From positions 1,302,001-1,366,000 of the forward strand of contig OW818662.1 in NCBI GenBank assembly GCA_942492915.1: a DNA stretch of 64,000 bases. Reading direction: 5' to 3'. Position 1 is the first letter of the stretch. Each line of letters starts with the position of its first letter. Origin of the DNA: Turneriella sp942492915. Lineage in GTDB: Bacteria; Spirochaetota; Leptospiria; Turneriellales; Turneriellaceae. Both the position numbers and the translations under genes were made by a program. Shown here in pieces: positions 62,433 through 64,000 of this stretch. The notes below the pieces were generated by a model. That model searched no databases, was not told where the DNA came from, and saw nothing but the letters and a program-made list of their open reading frames with translations.

Positions 62433-62753
62433 CTACTGTTTCGCGAAATACAGTACACAACTATGGTATGTGCGCATGGATGACGAGTATTTTTTATGAT
62501 TACCGGAGCCCGATGTGCGACCACTACCACGCGCTTCCTGACTGCATTCAGCCGCTTGCGTCTCTTTTACCGCAGAGCCGAGTACCTCTTGGGCCTTCTT
62601 AGTCGCGTTCTCTTTTGCTTCGAATTCTGTCGGACCAAGGCCTTCGATTACAGCAGTTGTTTCGGTCTGTTTGAGTACCCGACCCGCGGTGCCGCAATGG
62701 AAGAAGGCTAAAGCCATGGCTAAAATTGTGATTCGATAGATGATGTGTTTCAT
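62433..62753 (-). CDS. c41: small lipoprotein
   Basis: 106 residues. Signal ITILAMALAFFHCGTAG (lipobox FHC). EGLGPTEFEAKENATKKAQE recalls small spirochaetal and proteobacterial lipoproteins with a KxxA helix; Ser/Gly-rich linker and two Cys follow. Unknown. Confidence 0.65.
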   Translation of the reverse strand: MKHIIYRITILAMALAFFHCGTAGRVLKQTETTAVIEGLGPTEFEAKENATKKAQEVLGSAVKETQAAECSQEARGSGRTSGSGNHKKYSSSMRTYHSCVLYFAKQ

Positions 62754-62854
62754 TCTTTCTCCTATTTTTTGTCAGTCAATGCTCCTTTTATACGGATTTC
62801 GACAAGCATTTTACAAGCGAGTGGCCGGTTCACGGTATCTAGTATGGTTGAAGG

Positions 62855-62874
62855 CGCCGCCAAGGATGGCGGCG
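62855..62874 (+). repeat. c41 right ANGGAN hairpin
   Basis: Stem CGCCGCC/GGCGGCG, hexaloop AAGGAT. Confidence 0.7.
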
Positions 62875-62897
62875 AAGTAACAAAGCGCAACTATGGC

Positions 62898-63120
62898 AGA
62901 GAACGTTGGATTTACGAGAAGTTGATGGTGCGCCGCACAATGCAAGCAGGCTTATTTGTTAAGCCGCATACCAAGCACCATCAATTTGCCGAACCCACAG
63001 CGTTGCGCCGCACCGAATGCACGTCACGTGCGTGCGGCGTCAACGCTTCTTTGTGGGTGAGGCCGAGCACCCGAGGAGCTACGGCACCGCAGGGAGCGCA
63101 GCTCGTAAATCTTGTTCTCT
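62898..63120 (-). repeat. attC 42
   Basis: R'' AGAGAAC, R' GTTCTCT; outer TTTACGAG/CTCGTAAA; H1 class T; a private H2 (GCCGCAC...GTGCGGC) found only here; H3 z. 223 bp. Confidence 0.85.
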
Positions 63121-63139
63121 GAAGTAATTTCGCCTTCAA

Positions 63140-63160
63140 GCCCGGCCAGGACGGCCGGGC
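63140..63160 (+). repeat. c42 left hairpin
   Basis: Stem GCCCGGCC/GGCCGGGC, five-base loop AGGAC. Confidence 0.6.
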
Positions 63161-63245
63161 GGTCAATCGTTGCGAATACTTAGGCCTTTTGAACTTCTTC
63201 GAATTTTGAACTTTACAAGGAGATAACTTGAGCTGTTGAAGCCGT

Positions 63246-63662
63246 ATGATATGGCTCAAGCAGATCATATTCTTAACCGCTGTACCTCTGATGGCTTTTA
63301 GTTGTGTAGAGGGGCAATTTGCTCGTGCGAGCCGTCAGCGCGCGAATAAAGCCTGCCATGATTCTGACAAAATGCGGGTTCTTCAAGTAATTTCAAATAA
63401 TTCAGATAACGGAATATTAGCTTTCCTTTGCCCAATAGAATATCCGAGTTATTACGCGAACGCCTTTGAAGCATGTAGCGTGCAGGGCGACCTGGTCTTT
63501 ATGGCCGTGAATCCAAAAGAGAACGATTATGTAGACGACCAGAAAATTACCCTGCCAGATAATCAATGCTTCGTACCCGACGGGACTTTTAGCTACGTTA
63601 CGCGTAAAGAAATGGATAAACGGGTTAGGAAGATCAAGATAATAAAATTGAATAGTCCATAA
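63246..63662 (+). CDS. c42: lipoprotein, paralogue of c10
   Basis: 138 residues. Signal IIFLTAVPLMAFSCVEGQF with a lipobox Cys. CPIEYPSYYANAFEAC, VFMAVNPKENDYVDDQ and NQCFVPDGTFSYVT match c10 closely, and the C-terminal RVRKIKI tail is also shared. Same strand, same boundary sequence and same hairpin placement as c10. Confidence 0.7.
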   Translation: MIWLKQIIFLTAVPLMAFSCVEGQFARASRQRANKACHDSDKMRVLQVISNNSDNGILAFLCPIEYPSYYANAFEACSVQGDLVFMAVNPKENDYVDDQKITLPDNQCFVPDGTFSYVTRKEMDKRVRKIKIIKLNSP

Positions 63663-63729
63663 TTGCTGTTTCCCTTCGTTCGGTCACTGGTTAAAATCGC
63701 GCAGAAGAGGAGGCCTGCCTCAGATGGGA

Positions 63730-63751
63730 GCATCGGCAAGGATGCCGATGC
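63730..63751 (+). repeat. c42 right ANGGAN hairpin
   Basis: Stem GCATCGGC/GCCGATGC, hexaloop AAGGAT. Confidence 0.7.
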
Positions 63752-63773
63752 AGAACCAAGGCGAAATTATTTC

Positions 63774-63999
63774 AGAGAACGTTGGATTTACCTTGACGTT
63801 TTTGACGCATCGCACAATAAATGCGATCTTATCTGAAAAGCCGCTCTTGATGCGTCAAAAATGTGCCGTAGGTGGCTGCGTTGCGCCCGCCAATAAAGCT
63901 CGATAGAGCGCGGGCGTCAACGCATTTCAGGCCACCGGAGGCCGAGCACGCGAGGAGCTACGGCACCGCAGCGAGCGCAGCAGGTAAATCTTGTTGTCT
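63774..63999 (-). repeat. attC 43 (last in window)
   Basis: R'' AGAGAAC, R' G-TTGTCT at the very edge; outer GATTTACC/GGTAAATC; H1 class U variant (TTTTTGACGCATC/GATGCGTCAAAAA); H2 2; H3 x. 226 bp. The next cassette begins at the window edge. Confidence 0.85.
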
Positions 64000-64000
64000 G

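Larger units (their letters stand above)
20361..64000 (-). mobile_element. chromosomal integron-type cassette array (43 sites, 42 cassettes), open to the right
   Basis: Forty-three structurally related 169-226 bp sites alternate with segments of about 0.5-3 kb, each carrying one to three genes. Site ends match R''/R' boxes (AAC...GTT), and cassette ends are mutually complementary, as expected if each cassette once circularised by G^TT recombination. On the minus strand sites read AACAA...CGTT like canonical attC, and 34 of 42 cassettes have minus-strand genes. Cassette bodies look more AT-rich than the GC-rich sites. No integrase gene is in the window. Confidence 0.88.

Noticed and set aside
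20361..63999. Many 60-140 codon open frames across the sites, with repeated peptides such as MCPERLPEPANAGP or MVRRTINAV
   Set aside because: They are translations of the attC-like repeats themselves, recur at every site in several frames, and show no independent coding signal.
20361..64000. CRISPR array
   Set aside because: Repeats are about 200 bp and the intervals are full genes of variable length, not short uniform spacers; no cas genes.
20361..64000. tRNA or other structured RNA genes because of the cloverleaf fold
   Set aside because: Arms are far too long, there is no anticodon loop or T-loop consensus, and conservation follows recombination-site ends.

Overview
The window joins an ordinary bacterial chromosome segment (1-19.1 kb, GC-rich, housekeeping and metabolic genes) to an unusually large integron-type gene cassette array (20.36 kb to the right edge, continuing beyond it). 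The many exported proteins with relaxed lipoboxes, the twin cNMP-domain regulator, the SET protein and the base composition suggest a spirochaete of the Leptospirales (a Turneriella- or Leptonema-like organism). This is an inference, not a proof.

Left segment: a truncated NSS sodium symporter with a 32-residue partner subunit, a glycosyltransferase-like gene, an exported phosphodiesterase, a predicted outer-membrane barrel, a XerD-like recombinase, comM, prpF and acnD (2-methylaconitate isomerase and 2-methylisocitrate dehydratase of the methylcitrate cycle), a membrane protein, a SET-domain methyltransferase, a regulator with two cNMP-binding domains, a small Cys-rich exported protein, a His-rich membrane protein and ilvD. 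A decayed IS481-type element (19.16-20.35 kb) abuts the array.

Array: 43 attC-like sites (169-226 bp) delimit 42 complete cassettes, called c1-c42 from left to right; cN lies between attC N and attC N+1. Read on the minus strand, each site begins with an AACAA-type R'' box and ends with a CGTT-type R' box as in canonical attC sites, and 34 of 42 cassettes carry their genes on the minus strand. The promoter/attI/integrase end is therefore expected to the right of base 64000. No intI is present in the window. The sites are far longer than usual and fold as a four-way junction: an outer stem (R and L boxes) plus three hairpins. I call these H1 (classes P, Q, R, S, T, U by stem sequence), H2 (classes 1-5) and H3 (x, y, z). 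Each helix changes sequence between classes while pairing is kept. On the plus strand each cassette begins GTTnnnnGnnG and ends with the complement, giving terminal inverted repeats of about 17-25 bp (13 in c30) with a fixed G.T pair at position 11.

Cassette cargo: seven toxin-antitoxin modules (ParE-like, MazF, two PIN systems, BrnTA, HicAB, VapBC); nuclease or defence-like proteins (Mrr, NERD, GIY-YIG, AlbA_2/Schlafen); about 18 exported or lipoprotein cassettes, several forming paralogue pairs; an SDR-SDR-AraC cassette; and many unknowns. Nineteen cassettes are bracketed at both ends by small hairpins with an ANGGAN hexaloop or a slight variant, and one cassette has a single copy. The loop resembles CsrA/RsmA targets. 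Two more copies lie outside the array at 8.1 kb.
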